This document shows positions 49,701-64,000 of a stretch of DNA of 64,000 nt, in pieces; positions within the stretch are counted from its first letter, which is position 1; each line of letters starts with the position of its first letter. The notes below the pieces were generated by a model. It had not been told where the DNA came from, made no database searches, and worked only from the letters and a program-made list of their open reading frames with translations. The translations under genes were made by a program, and so were the position numbers. Origin of the DNA: Datnioides undecimradiatus (lineage: Eukaryota > Chordata > Actinopteri > Lobotiformes > Datnioididae); assembly GCA_008933995.1 (NCBI GenBank), contig WARS01000031.1:2136001-2200000 (forward strand), written 5' to 3'.

Positions 49701-52700
49701 TTCAGTTCAAGTAGCTGCTTTAGTGTAGCATAGTTGATTCACACACTGGAGGAGAAGTACTCTGTGTCTCACATAATTTGGGCAGTTTTTTAGGCTTAAC
49801 TTAAAATCTGTTTGTCAGTGTTTTTAAGTTCCTCCTACTTTCTCTCTTTGGCCAAACATTTTGACCACACCTACTTATATGGTCGGATTTGCTGACACGT
49901 TACCCAGATTAAGCATCTTCCAGCATGTCAGTAGTGATGTCAGTAGCAGATTGATTAGACCTAGTCAGATTATGTATTTGTGGATGTTAGTGTCTGAGTG
50001 AGAGAGACAGGCTGACAGACTGACTGGGAGTGTGTGTGTGTGTGTGTGTGTGTGGGTGTCTGTGGCTTTTGTCCAGGGAGTCTTGCAGGCATCTTGCATC
50101 ATGGTTCCCTCCCCTCCTAACAGCAGCGTCAGGGAAAGGAAGGGACGTAAACTGAGTGGGTCTGCGCACAGTCAGTGGGCCGGACATTCTGATTCCTGCT
50201 GTGCTGTAATTGAAGTAGGCTGGCTGCAATTGCAGGATCATTCTATTGCTGCCGGTACCAAACATTGAAACGAGAAATATTTCACTCAGAGACCTCTGTG
50301 CTAGTGATGTGACAAGGACTTTTTTTTTTAGCTGCGGTATCCGTGAATGGTGTGTGGGCAGATATCTTTGGTATTTTGTTTTGACTCTAGGGCTGTTTCA
50401 CTTAAACGAAAGTGGACAAGTGACCTAACAGCTGTAAAAATGGTTTAGCCGAGAACCAACAGCTTTAAAAAGTAAACAGTTTAGGACTAATGCTATAGTT
50501 TAGTTATAACATTTATTTAAAAAAATAATATATGTAATAAGTATCTCACTGATTAGTGCTGGCATATTCTTTCCTAAAGTATAATATATTTATGCTTATT
50601 AGAGGCTGCATAGTCCTCGATTGTGTGTGCCAATGTATTTCAACCTCACCTTTGTTTGTGGAAGGGATAGATAGATCCTAGTGGGGCAAAGTCTGCCTGC
50701 CATAGTCTCTTTCACTTTGTATTTTAAAGTGTTACTCTACCAAATACTTGTCCTTCTGGTATTAAATACTCACTGATTGTTGTGTGGATGAGTATCAGAA
50801 ATGCCCATACAAACTCTTCAAATTGTTCCCAGCACATAATCGTTTCCTCTGCTGCTGTTGTTGAGACAGAGCACTGTGACACACTGATGGCAATGAAAAT
50901 GATTTTTTTTGTGCTAGTAGCTACTCTCTTTTAAGATACTATTTTCAGGTCAGATGACATTCTATTTATAGTTATGTTCATAAATTGAAATCAGTAAAGT
51001 AAATGTGAGGTTTGTATAATGTTTCATTGATCTGGTCTCTTGACTGTGTTTTTAGTCTTAAGTGCCATTTAAAGTCCTTGCAGACCTGCTGTGTATTGTA
51101 AAAAAGGATTGAATGGATGTCTGATTTCCTTCATTCAAATTCAGATATTTTCATGAATCTTTGGATGGTGTGAAATCAGTATTTCTGCTTAAGCCCTAAC
51201 GTACATTCTCCAACCTATTTGTGCATATGCACTGGATTTGTGTAATCCTGTGTCCAAGAAGGGTTCCCTTTTAGATTGCTTGTAACACCAGTTCTCACCC
51301 CATATACTAAATCCCATGTTTAAAAGTAAAGGAGGCTCAACACAGCAAGTCAGTCTGGCTTTGTGGGCCGTCCCCAACTGCATTCCCGAAGCTCCTGAGG
51401 AAGTAGGCCAAAGCTTCCTGCACGTAGCCCCCCCACACCACCCCCACCACCACCACAGCTTTGTAAATGTCTGCACAGCTGGGGCAGCACAACAGGAAAG
51501 TGAAGACTGCCATTTATTCATCTTTTTATACCTTTCACCAAAGGTCTGTTATGCAACTGGAAATTTAGCCTGATTAACACCAGTGACACAGAACTGTGCA
51601 GAACTATGACAGTAATAAAATAAATGGATTGTTGTATGCACATTTAAATTTGGACTTTTCTTCATCAGTCACTGGATAAGAGGAGGCACAGTTTAATGTG
51701 CCAGTAAAGTGTACACTATGATCTAATCATAGTTTGAGGCTGAGCACAGCAGTTAACTTCCCTGTAAAACCAGGCCTGCATCAGGGTGTTGCAGAGGTTC
51801 AAGTGGCTCTGTCTCTTTACCAACAGGATACCACCAAAGATGACGTGCACTTCAAAAACTACATATTTGGGCTACAGAGATATTGAGAAGATAATGCAAG
51901 AACTTTGGTCACCTTAATGGTTTTTTGTTTTGTTCAGCATTCGAAGGCATTGTATTTGTTAAGAGGTATAAAGAGACAGGTCAAATGTTTACCTGCCTAC
52001 TAAAAGATTTTCTTGAAAATAGAAATGTCTCTTTTGCGATCTCTTGTAAAATCAGTTTTTGACATTGGTGGGGTCTTGAAGAAGAGATCGTTTGACATAA
52101 TCATTATTATTATAAAAGGAAAATGGTATTAAGATTATAAAGATTTTCTTTTTTGTGCTCATCCAGAGCTCTATGTTAACTAAAGGTCTTGACTCCTATC
52201 TTTTATTCCCTTTGTCTTTCTACCAGTGGTGAAGGCATTTCAAGAGTACGCAGAACCAGAGGATGCCACCCCATCCTCCCCACAGAGACGGGCCGCAGCA
52301 GGCGAAGACGAGGCTGTTGTGCTACCACTTGGGGACAATACACTCACACACAACCTGGGCATTCCAGTGCTAATAGTTTGCACAAAGGTAAACCATTTCT
52401 ACAACCATAAGTATAGTGGATGAAGCCATAGAATCTATCCAGAGAAACTTTGTTTGTGTGCTATAAAAGGTTTTACCAGTCAAAGCTTCTCTGATCCTTA
52501 TTTACAAAAAGAAAAAAAAATCAGGGACGGGGGTTGTTTTGATAATGTGCTATTTGGGCTGGGAGAGTGGTGACTTTCAGGAGCTCCTTACCCTTTAGAA
52601 AGCAAGTGCTCTCACAGTAGATGCAGACACTGATGTCTTACAGTTCACGCCTCTTGTGCTTCAAGAACACCGGCATGCTATCAAAAATCACTCTTGACAG

Positions 52701-55700
52701 CTGCTGGTGTGATGCTGCTCTGATGGACAAACACAGACCCCATGTCGAGCCTGTCCATTGGCCACTGATACATTTGGGAATCACATTCATCTGTTTAATG
52801 TTGTGCTATTGTGAGGCTGTAACCTTCAATAAAAAGATGCCATTATACTTGTTCTTTAACCTTCCAGGCAAATATTAGTGCTGAAAAACACAGTGTAGTC
52901 ATCAGCAGAGCTTCACATGCTAGCTGTGACTAGAAAATGGTGATTTTCTGTGTGTGTATGTGTGTGGGTCTTTATCTTGGATGCCTCTGCCTCTCCTTGT
53001 TAAAAAAAAAAATTCAGCTTGGCAGAGAAAGACATTGTTCAAGACCATTATGCTGTTAATCATGCAATTTCATCAGTAGATGCTACAGAAATGAAACTTG
53101 ACTTGATTGCAAAAATTGGTCTTCTTGAACGTCACCTCTGGCAAAGCATAGAAGATTATTGAATCTAGAGGTGGTCATCCTATGTGTCGGTGTGTCAGTC
53201 ATTTGCTGTCACCAGTTCTGATTAAACGTGTCTGCTGTGAATGACTTCTTATGACAATTATGTTTTACAAAGTGAAAAAACACAAAGCTTGGAAGCTAAA
53301 AGCCCTGGAGGGAGAATGTGTCTCCCAGTCAGTCAGTGTCAAATGACAGACTGGAAAAAAAATTGTACTGACTGGAATCACAGCAGAAAACAATGGCGTT
53401 GTACAATAAGCTTAAGGTGTAGACGCAGTGAAACCTCCCTGTATGTTTGTAAATGCTACATTTTATTGTCCATGTGAATGAAATCATCATCGCTGTATCT
53501 CTCTCTTCAGTGCGACGCAGTCAGCGTACTTGAGAAGGAGCACGACTACAGAGAGGAGCACTTCGATTTCATCCAGTCCCACATCAGGAGATTTTCCTTA
53601 CAGTGTATCCTTTTAATGCACTCTGTTTATAATTCTATCACAATGGTCATTATATTCTTAACATTAACTAATTAAATATGATTGGGCCATACATCATGTT
53701 TTTATGTGGTACATTATATTTTACTGTATCATAAATGTACCAACTCTCTATGTCATCACCCCAATGATTTCTGCTTTAACTGAACTAAACAGACGGTGCC
53801 GGCCTGATCTATACCTCAGTAAAAGAGGAGAAGAATCTGGATCTGCTTTACAAATATATTGTTCATAAGATGTATGACTTCCAGTTCACCACACCTGCCT
53901 TAGTGGTGGAGAAGGATGCAGTGTTCATGTAAGTGAAGCTGCAGAAGCACTAGTATAATCCGGGAACATACCACAAAGCAAATTTGCATTTTCATTCATT
54001 CCAAGAAAATACTGTAAATAATCATATCTCTTCCTTTGGTCCAGTCCATCTGGATGGGATAATGAGAAGAAAATTGGGATTTTGCATGAAAACTTCACAA
54101 CAGTCAGACCCGAAGATCCATTTGAAGACTTTATAACAAAGCCTCCAGTGCGAAAGGTATGGCAATATACGATAAAGTGGATGACACAAGGTTGACATTC
54201 CAGCTCAAAGTGTCAGTTAAATAATCCTACTTTTTCCCTGTGCTCTCACAGTTAGTTCATGACAAGGAGATAAATGCAGAAGATGAGCAGGTATTCCTGA
54301 TGAAGCAGCAGGTATGTATCAGTCTTTCACAGTTCATGCTTCTTGTCAACGACAGTTGAAATTGAGTGTATCTGAAAATTCCCTTTTTTGATTTTGATGG
54401 CAAGCTTTCAAAATGACAGCACCTGATCAAAGTGCAGAACATTAGATTAGAAGTTTTTGGAAGGGAAGTTGAACTTATCAGTCCTGTTACAGTGATGTCT
54501 CACTTTGGCTAAACTTAATTAACAGCTGGAGCCCACGACCCATCCTCTGTTTCAGTGGCGATCCTGAACTGACACTTTAGTTTCACTGTTGTGTTGGTGA
54601 ACATCTGAAACTTCCAAATCACAAGCAACATTGCTGTCACTTCCCATTTTGGGGACAGTAAAACCAGGAAGGCAGTCTAAAAAAAACAACTGAACTGAGG
54701 CTTTAACTTCGCAGGTTAGAGAAGTGTTCAGTGCTAGTTGAGTTTTCTTTCTACCAAATTCCCCTCTGCTACTACATGTAAATAAAGTTTGGAAGCGGTC
54801 TATTCTTATCTTGTGTACACCATGCAGGATTTCAGAATGTAAAGGAATTGTATAAATGTGTATGTTTGAAATTATTTTTCCAGAAAATTCAAAAATCCTT
54901 CATCAGTAGATATCAGTAAACATTTTGGGCCAGAATTTTCCTCTTGAGTGTGCTCAGGAATGTATTATTGCTATTATTACCGCGTCTGAATAAAACCATT
55001 CACCTTAAAACTCTTTTTCTCTGCAGTCTTTGTTAGCAAAGCAGCCAGCCACACCAACGAGAGGAGCAACAGTAAGTCTCTCTACGCTCCTCAAATGTGG
55101 AATCCTAAGAGATTGATAAAGTTGTTTTTTCTTTGCATTGTGTTGTTTTCAGTCCTGGATTGACAAACTAGGTTATTTTTGTGACTACAGTTTTGCTCTG
55201 GTTTCTTTGTCTCAGGAGTCTCCAGGACGGACAGCATCAGGGTCTCCCAGGCCTGCGGGTCGCGCCGGCCAACCTACCGTGACCAGCGGTTCACCAATGG
55301 CTGCTGTCAAAAAGCCTGATCCTAACATGAAAGGTAGAAGCTCAATGAGTGCTCATTTATTTGCATCTGTGATTATTGGCTTGCTTTGTCCTCTGGACAT
55401 AATACAGCATTATCTTTATATTTGGATCCCCATAAAAAACAAACAAACAAACAAAAAAAACCCCACTTTGATCTCAGTCCTTTACATTCATCCTTGATCC
55501 TTTGGCTGCAATGAAAACAAACTTTCCCTGAAGTGCGGCAATATTGCCCCCAAGAGGTAACAACTAAAACAAGTCCACATGACAACAAGTTCCTGAGCTG
55601 GCTCCCCTGAAGCACACATACAGATCTTCTCTCTATCATTAAGTACAGCAGCAGGCTAATGAATTTCAACTAAAAAACTGAATGTTGGCTTTAACTATTT

Positions 55701-57481
55701 GAATTGGAGGTCTGTTACATTTCCATTTTGTTTTTGTTTTTGTTTGGGGGGGGGGTGTGACAAAAGCTGCAGTTTTTTTATTTTGCTCTTGGCAGTGGAG
55801 TTAAAATTGCATTCCTGCACATTCTTGTAACCTGTTTTATATTTTTTAATCAAAAAAAGTTCTGCGTTATGACTTCTTCTTCCAACTGTGCCATATCTGT
55901 ATCACCACATTTTTCCTGATAAAGGATGCTTTGTTGAGTATTTTCTTATCCAAATCAATGATTATAAGACGGAGGGTGTCATATGCTGTACCAATTGTAA
56001 AGCCCTCTGAGGCTAACTTGTGGTCCGAGGGTGGTGCACATTCCAGAGTGCACTGGAGTAGCTCAAGCCAAAAACATGGCTTTATTTAGCGTGAAACTCA
56101 TTATACATGTCAGGAACAAGACATAACTAAATAAGTTACCACAGACTGTTAATTTGGAATTAAATTATAAGATGGTTGGCATTTAAGGACAGTAATCTGT
56201 TAATCAACCTGTAAGATCAGTAGTTACTGTAGAAGAGGTATCTAGCAACCTAGTCATTAAGTTTGGTATCTTGTTATGTTTGACCAGTCTCACAAGACAG
56301 TGAAGTTTCAGTAATGCAGAGTTGATTTTAATGTTTATCCTGCAGCGGGGGCTGCCAATGAGGGAGTGCTGGCTAACTTCTTCAACAGCCTGTTGAGTAA
56401 AAAGACTGGAGCCCCAGGGAGCCCAGGAAGTGGAGCAGTTGGAGCTGGAGTGCAAGGATCTGCCAAGAAAACAGGTACAGCCTCTTATTCCAGTACCTCT
56501 GATCTCTGATAAATACCTCCCGCTTTACAGGTCCACAGCTGTCGACAGTCATGAAGCAGTATTGTTGATTTTTAGGACCTTTTGCATTTAGATCCACGTC
56601 AGAGCATGGTCTTCATGCACACATGTGACTAAGAGGAGTTAGGACCAGGGCCTTTTGTTGATAGAGGTTGTGGACCATTTTGCTGTCTGGAGTTTTATCT
56701 CTGCAGCCTGAAAGAGAAGGTAAAAACAGGAGAAAAAGCAAAGTTGTCCTCATTGACTGAACTTCTGACACCTGAGGAAACATGGTGACAGGCCTGTATG
56801 CACCAAACCTTCAACCATCAGTGCCCCCATGGAACTAATGTCACTCACTCCACGTCATATCTCACTGCTCTCTGGCTCTGGCTCAACTAATTTATTTTCC
56901 TGTTACTTTACTAAAGTAACAACAGCTGGTTTGCATGTCAGAAGGTCTTATTTTTCAGCTGTGGCACGTTTTTTGTTTTGTTTTTTTAATTTTTATTTTA
57001 ATAACGTCAGACAGTCAAATAGAATTTGCGAAATGGTTGAATGTATCCAGTGAAACATTGAGGGAGACATTGCATAACCCATCTCTCTGTCTGGAACCAC
57101 TGACGTACTTTTTGTTCCAGCACTGAGCAGTGTTAACATCTTTGTAAGATCCAGCTGAAAGGATAATGCATGAGTCCATGTTCCCTTTGTCTGATGATTA
57201 CTTCTGCATGTGTGCTAACTGTGGCAGCGAGCCTCCAATCTCCAGCATGGGACCGCATCACCATCCAACCCCCATCCATCCGCTTGCTGGCTATAGAAAA
57301 CTGTTATTTATGAATATGTGCAGGCGCTACAGGAGATTACTTTTGCGCTTTGTCTCCTGTTTTCCAAGGGCAGAAGCCGGGTTTGACTGATGTCCAGGCC
57401 GAGTTGGACAGGATGACTCGCAAACAAGACTCCATGGTTTCAGCTAACAACATACCACCGGCGACAGAGAACGAAGCGTGA
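46765..57481 (+). CDS. dync1li2: Cytoplasmic dynein 1 light intermediate chain 2 (13 coding exons, complete)
   Basis: This dynein-1 subunit binds the heavy chain and links the motor to activating adaptors for minus-end transport. Exons: 46765-46850, 47641-47714, 48156-48272, 48409-48639, 52227-52387, 53511-53604, 53793-53928, 54045-54156, 54252-54311, 55027-55071, 55216-55333, 56346-56474, 57369-57481. They sum to 1476 nt, giving 491 aa (human 492). The Ras-like domain has a P-loop-like GEDGSGKTT at 54-62, DMSRPW near 132, and CTKCD around 221-225 across exons 5/6. The C-terminal tail is disordered and carries the adaptor-binding helix [13 protein letters not shown] at 419-431, with the key FF and LL pairs. 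It ends ATENEA. Paralogue 2 is inferred from MAPV..., tail sequence and neighbours. An in-frame TAG 12 bases upstream supports the start. Intron 1 has a GC donor (TTTG|gcaagt). Confidence 0.97.
46969..47251. repeat. Cluster of GTTAGC/GCTAAC motifs in dync1li2 intron 1
   Basis: It includes a 12-base palindrome GCTAACGTTAGC at 47011-47022 and several nearby GCTAAC, ATTAGC and CTAGC variants, all within 0.4 kb of the start codon. The pattern matches that in nae1 intron 1. Confidence 0.5.
50031..50054. repeat. (TG)12 microsatellite in dync1li2 intron 4
   Basis: Twelve uninterrupted TG units inside the 3.6-kb intron between exons 4 and 5. Confidence 0.95.
55746..55755. repeat. Poly-G tract in dync1li2 intron 11
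   Basis: Ten consecutive G residues within the roughly 1-kb intron between exons 11 and 12. Confidence 0.9.
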
Positions 57482-58013
57482 AGGCAACAAAAACAGCTGC
57501 ATCGTCCACTGCATTAATACTCTGGAAAAATACATGTACATGTGAGCATAAAAAATGTTTGACCAAATTCCCCGACGTCTGTATCAGTCAGCACACACAG
57601 TGGTTTCACCAAAACGAGTTTCAGATGCTATCAGATATTTTGGTGTTCTGGTGAGATGGTAAGAGAGAAGATGGAGGTGCTGAGAAGTGTTGATGAGATG
57701 ATAAGTGCTGAAGGTTTGGCTTTATTTCTGCCCTCTCTTCCACTGTAAATGTTATTTTGTAAGAGGTGTCAGCTTATGGAAATGCGTGCACACTCCCTGG
57801 CAACAGCCTGATGTGCTGCGCTGCAGGCCCCCCAGTTTCTGGGGTTTAACACCCTCCTCATGGGTTTAAAGAGTGGAACTATTACTGGTCCTGTGGCCTC
57901 TGCTTCAGCTTATCTCATGGAAGGAATTTGATTTGCGATTGGAAAGGTATTTAAAGGTTAAATATATTCAATGAGAAAAGTAATTAAAATACTTGCAAAC
58001 ATATGTAGTATGT

Positions 58014-58032
58014 AAAAAAAAAAAAAAAAAAA
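58014..58032. repeat. Poly-A tract in the dync1li2 3' UTR region
   Basis: Nineteen consecutive A residues about 0.5 kb after the dync1li2 stop codon. Confidence 0.9.
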
Positions 58033-60287
58033 TGTTGGATATGATACTGATGTATTTATACAAAGTTCCTCCTTTTTATTTTATTTTGTGCACCATTTAT
58101 CGGTTAAAGGAAACATTCGTCTGTATTGCCTAACACATTTAAATGCCACTGACGTCATGACACTAATATGACAAGTCCAGATAGCTGATAGCATATCATA
58201 TCATTTGCCCTGATCATCTCGAAAGATTCTGTAAATATAATTACAAAAAAAAATCTATTCAGGTTAACTTTGATTTTGTATAAAATGCAATTCTGTGTCC
58301 AAATTCTGAGAATAGCTTCTTTAACTAAATGAGACTGGTTGGGATTTGACAAGTTTGGAGGTTGCAACAGAATTGCGTCTTTAGCTACAGGTGTGTATAT
58401 TTGGGGAGGGGGCTGGGCAGCATCTTTCCTACTATAACTCCTAAGTGCCTCGCACAGTTAGCTGTTTGTGTCATAGTAGAGGTGCTTGTCTGTGTAAGAG
58501 GAAATGCTCTGTAGCACCATCGGTTAAAAGGTTTTTGTCCATTTTTTGTCATCCAAATAATTTATTTCGTTTTACATTTTTGTTAATGTACAACAAGCCT
58601 GTGGTCTCTGTTTTTTTTTTTTTGTTGTTGTTGGTTTTTTTTTTTTTCTTTTCCAGAAATAAGATTTCTGTGGCCTAGCTGATAGTGTTCAATAGAGCAA
58701 TAGATTGAATGCCTTCACACAAACTGTTAAAGGCTGCTGATATTAAGGAGAAACCACGCAATGGAACTTTCGGGTCCCCCAGAGGAACACTTGCTGTGGT
58801 TGAAACCACTCGCTTTGCAGCCAAAAGACACACAACGATTTGTTGTGGCTTGAACAAAATGAGATATTGTATCCTTCAGCGTTTTGACAGCACTGTCCTC
58901 CTTTGGTTTCACATATTTAATTCTCGCTGTATTTCACACGTCAGTTAAAACATTCCCAGTTTCTACATGAAGTAGGTAGAAACACGTCCCTGTAGGAAAC
59001 CTGTTTGTCCAGTTAGGTCTTTTGTGTGTTCTCTTTCAGTGCCCATTGAAAATTACAACCTTTGCCTTCAATGTACAGCTAACAGTTTGTCACACAGGGC
59101 ACCCTGCCTTCACAGGAATGCTCCTAATTAATTTGTGTGTCCTTAAGGGGTTGCTTAATTGTCTAGTGTAATTTCATTTTTTTTCTAATTAAATCCATTA
59201 TATACTGTACCATATCAAATAACCTATAATAATATTTATGGTTTCATGACACCATACTCTAATCAAAATGAAGTGTACATTATCATTCTTGAGTCTGTAT
59301 GCAAGGCCCCATTTAAACCTATGGATAATGTACATCAGTAGCTTTCACAGAATTAATGGCAAGTGTGAAGAGAGCAGCTATTTGCTATTAAAATAATGGC
59401 AAAAAAGGAAAACTGGAGTGAATTGGAACACGGAACCAAAGATGCATTTTAGTCACTATTTTCTGCTTTTATAGTCTGCAATAACCATAAGATTAACAAG
59501 TGGCCATTTTTGTCCTTCTCTTGCATGGAGCCCTTGCATTCTGAACTTTAGACCTGCCTATGAACTCCTGTTTAGAAAAAGACCCTGTAACAATGGTAGA
59601 AATGCCTTAATCCACTCAACCATATCTGGGGTTCAAGAGATGAAGGAGAACAAACACACATGTACCATACCTTCATACAGTAGACTATGGTAAATTCTAT
59701 TAACTGGTTTACAATTAGGCTTTAACTTCATTTTATACAAAGTTGTTCTGTAAGGGAATAACCACAAGACCATATTGGTGTACAGTCTACATCATGCATG
59801 AATTGATTTGTTGTCAAGATTTGTTCTGGATTTACTTTTGATCGAAATGAAGCTCTTATTTTTTTTCCTTTTTCTGTGTGTGTGACTGGGTGGAATGTGC
59901 ACCTGAGGGTCTGTTGCCGACGTGGATGAAACACAATTTTAGAACAGCCAGGAGCAGTACCGCCACATGTTGAAATGAAATAAGCACTTTCCCTTGGACA
60001 CTTGTATCAGTTCAGTGCTGGTAAAGATACAGAATGCATATTTTTCTTTTTGCCTTGCCTTTTTAGAACATTTAGTAATGAACCTAGAAGTCAACCTAGA
60101 CGGTAAAACTTCATTATTTATCCGCATTTGCTGCTTAAAATTCTGGAAGGTGCCCCTGGTGGTTAATGATGGGATAAACCCTCTCTGCTGGTGATATTGT
60201 ACATTTTAATATCAACCCTGCAGATACTGTTGTCATTACACCTTTTGTGAGGGATGTTTCTTGGGGCAACTTCAAGCAGATAAACCA

Positions 60288-60293
60288 AATAAA
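60288..60293 (+). terminator. Candidate dync1li2 polyadenylation signal
   Basis: AATAAA 2.8 kb after the stop codon, followed by T-rich sequence. Two further AATAAA copies at 60875-60880 and 60977-60982 could serve as distal sites. Confidence 0.4.
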
Positions 60294-62079
60294 TTTCCAT
60301 TAATTTTCAGGTTTGTCCTTTTTGCCCGTGAAACATCCCCTCGTTTGTGTTTACATCCTACTTAGGCTTGTTTTGTTTTTGAGTATAGTTTTGCCCATTG
60401 ACACTTGATTGACCACACTTAGATTTCTTTGTAAGATATGGCCACACTTATTAAATTTTGGCATCAAGCTGAGTGGAATGAAGTGCTCTCATGCTGCTTA
60501 GTTTCAAAGTTGCACTTGCTGTTTGTAAAAATTGGACGTTGCTCCCAAGATTGAATATTGAACTGATGTTGTAACTTTTGTACTCAAACGTCAGTGGAAA
60601 GCAACTGCCTCTTCACACCCTAACTGAATTGCCTTTCGACCACTTTCAACAGTCTGCGTCTATATGAGACTTTGAGCTTCTGCTTCCAGCCCTTTTGTAT
60701 TCAGGATATCAAGACATTGTAAGCACATGGCTGGCTGCATTTTTGTGTCCTGAATTAATTCAGAAGTTTGATTGTATGACCTTAACACAAATCTGTAGCC
60801 TCTAAGCTGCCATGTGGACTCTAGCTTCTTATGCCGACAAAGATAAGGAAAATGTTTATCAGACCCCTGGCTTCAATAAAACCAAGAATCCAAACTTTGG
60901 TTGGCTTCCATATTTTTTCACGTCTATTTGTACAGTGTTTACTGACTTTTCACATTGTGACAAAACACTTAAAACTAATAAAATGACTAAAAATTAATTT
61001 ATTTGAATTGGAGATGGTAATGTACTGGAAATGTTTTTCAACAATTAGGGATATGTATTTTTAAGTCAGCTACAATATGAAATATTACAAGCATTGCCAA
61101 GCCAAGCTCCCCTTGATTAATGGTATATAGTGAACAATTCTGATGGTCAATAATTTCATTATATTCATTATTTGTTTGGATATAACATTTGGGCATTAGA
61201 TACATTTTTTCTAGCATCTCTGGTCGTCTGCGATCACCTTGGCAACCTTGTAATGCCGCTTGGTACCGCAGGAGGGCAATAAAGAACAGGGAAGCCAAAT
61301 GTCTTTCCCATACAGAAAACCAGGCCCATCCCTGAACTTTAAAAGTTTACTTGACATGATTGACGCGACATCTGATAGACGAAAGTCGGGATGCTTTAAT
61401 GTCACAATAGCATCAATCAACTTGGAGAAAAAGTTGATCATTGATTGCCATTCACTGCATGTTCTTCACTTTCGAGAACTTGGTGGGACCATCCAGTCCT
61501 AAACTATATGTACAGACTAAAAAATGCTTTATAGTAAAAGACATGTTACATGTTTGTTGACAAAACCTTTGGTTTATAAGATTTGTTTTAATTAATAAAT
61601 AGACCTACAGCATAAAGCCCAAAAGAAGAACTGGGGACCAGATAAATCATTTCATCAAGCCTGATTGGTGGTGACTTGCTGGCTGTAGGTATGCAGAAGG
61701 ACCAGTCGGGGAGACAGAGGGGCCAGAAAACTGCGGCTGAGCCTGGTCCTGTCGGCGTGGTTCCGGCTGGATTCGTTTTGCAGGCTGTTTGGGAACACTT
61801 AAAACGGGCGCAGAGCCTGCACAAGAATGTGCAGTTTTCAGAGGGGCGGAGACAAGCTTGCCTTGCATCCACAGCGAGTAAAGCGGCATATAGGCAAGCC
61901 TCACTGGAAGCTGCTGTAGAGAATAGCCCAGGTTTACAATAGAAGACAATAAGGTTCTTTCTCGGTTCCTCTGGGTCATAATGGCTGGACGTTTTTCGGT
62001 CGCAGAGGCGAGTCACACGGCCCGGTAGGCATTTATATTCTCGGTGCTGCTGAACTAACCAGAAACGTCCATGGTGAAG

Positions 62080-62146
62080 TGACACTGGGATTCGAACAAG
62101 TGACCCGCCTAACATAGTTAGAAGCGCGGCTGTTTTACAGAGACGC
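62080..62146 (-). other. tRNA-like element with a B-box-type core upstream of cmtm4
   Basis: On the minus strand 62087-62099 reads TTGTTCGAATCCC, close to the Pol III B-box GGTTCGANNCC. Upstream lie two perfect small stems, CTGT/ACAG and CTAAC/GTTAG, in D-arm-like and anticodon-arm-like positions. The T-arm-like stem is only CACT/AGTG with a large loop, and I found no acceptor-stem pairing, so it is not an intact tRNA gene. It could be a decayed tRNA-derived repeat or an extra-TFIIIC-type site. Confidence 0.3.
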
Positions 62147-62405
62147 AAACGTTGTATCCGGGAGGAAACACCGCAGGGTCGCATCAAACGGATACCAGCC
62201 GGATTCTCCTGCGCGTAATGTTGAAGAGCACCTTCCGCGGCCGTTTCCCCGTGGGGTGGCTATGAAAAGTGGACCGTCTGGTTTGTTTTCTCCATCCACT
62301 TCCAGCCTGCATGGAACAAAGTGTGCTTTATGAAACATAACCTGCGCCGTGAGGTGGATCCAGGCGGTTTGTCAAGCGTGGGATTGTATGCCGTTACGTT
62401 TCTAG

Positions 62406-64000
<1,595 letters not shown>

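Noticed and set aside
61588-62187. 199-codon open frame on the minus strand upstream of cmtm4
   Set aside because: No recognisable domain, and it overlaps GC-rich promoter sequence where long chance frames are common. It also runs through the tRNA-like element.

Overview
The window looks like nuclear DNA of a ray-finned fish, probably a percomorph teleost. It holds intron-rich, vertebrate-type genes with GT-AG and occasional GC-AG introns, many (CA)n/(TG)n microsatellites, AT-rich intergenic DNA, and one single-base N that looks like a scaffold join. Nothing points to a prokaryotic or viral origin.

Five genes can be supported, four of them complete. From left to right: ca7 (carbonic anhydrase VII, minus strand, 7 coding exons, 262 aa); nae1 (NEDD8-activating enzyme E1 regulatory subunit, plus, 20 coding exons, 533 aa), divergent from ca7 across about 1.3 kb; a BASP1-like gene (minus, one coding exon, about 645-664 aa, crossed by the N); dync1li2 (cytoplasmic dynein 1 light intermediate chain 2, plus, 13 coding exons, 491 aa); and the first coding exon of cmtm4 (plus), whose remaining exons lie past the right edge. 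Exon junctions of ca7, nae1 and dync1li2 were placed base by base. In all three the summed coding length is a multiple of three and the protein length is within two residues of the human orthologue as I remember it.

ca7-nae1-dync1li2-cmtm4 has the order and relative orientation of human 16q22.1 (CA7, NAE1, TERB1, DYNC1LI2, CMTM4). The difference is the nae1-dync1li2 interval: I see no TERB1-like coding sequence there, and the BASP1-like gene sits there with long gene-free flanks (about 21.9 kb and 6.2 kb). The genes are not an operon or pathway. They cover pH/bicarbonate balance (ca7), neddylation (nae1), membrane-associated neuronal signalling (BASP1-like), dynein cargo attachment (dync1li2) and a MARVEL membrane protein (cmtm4).

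I found no clearly new biological system. The points most worth a second look are the very long, repeat-expanded BASP1-like protein and the exact 57-bp repeat flanking its N, two GC-AG introns supported by reading frame, a tRNA-like/B-box element upstream of cmtm4, a short inverted-repeat element near 33.6 kb, and clusters of GTTAGC/GCTAAC in the first introns of both nae1 and dync1li2.
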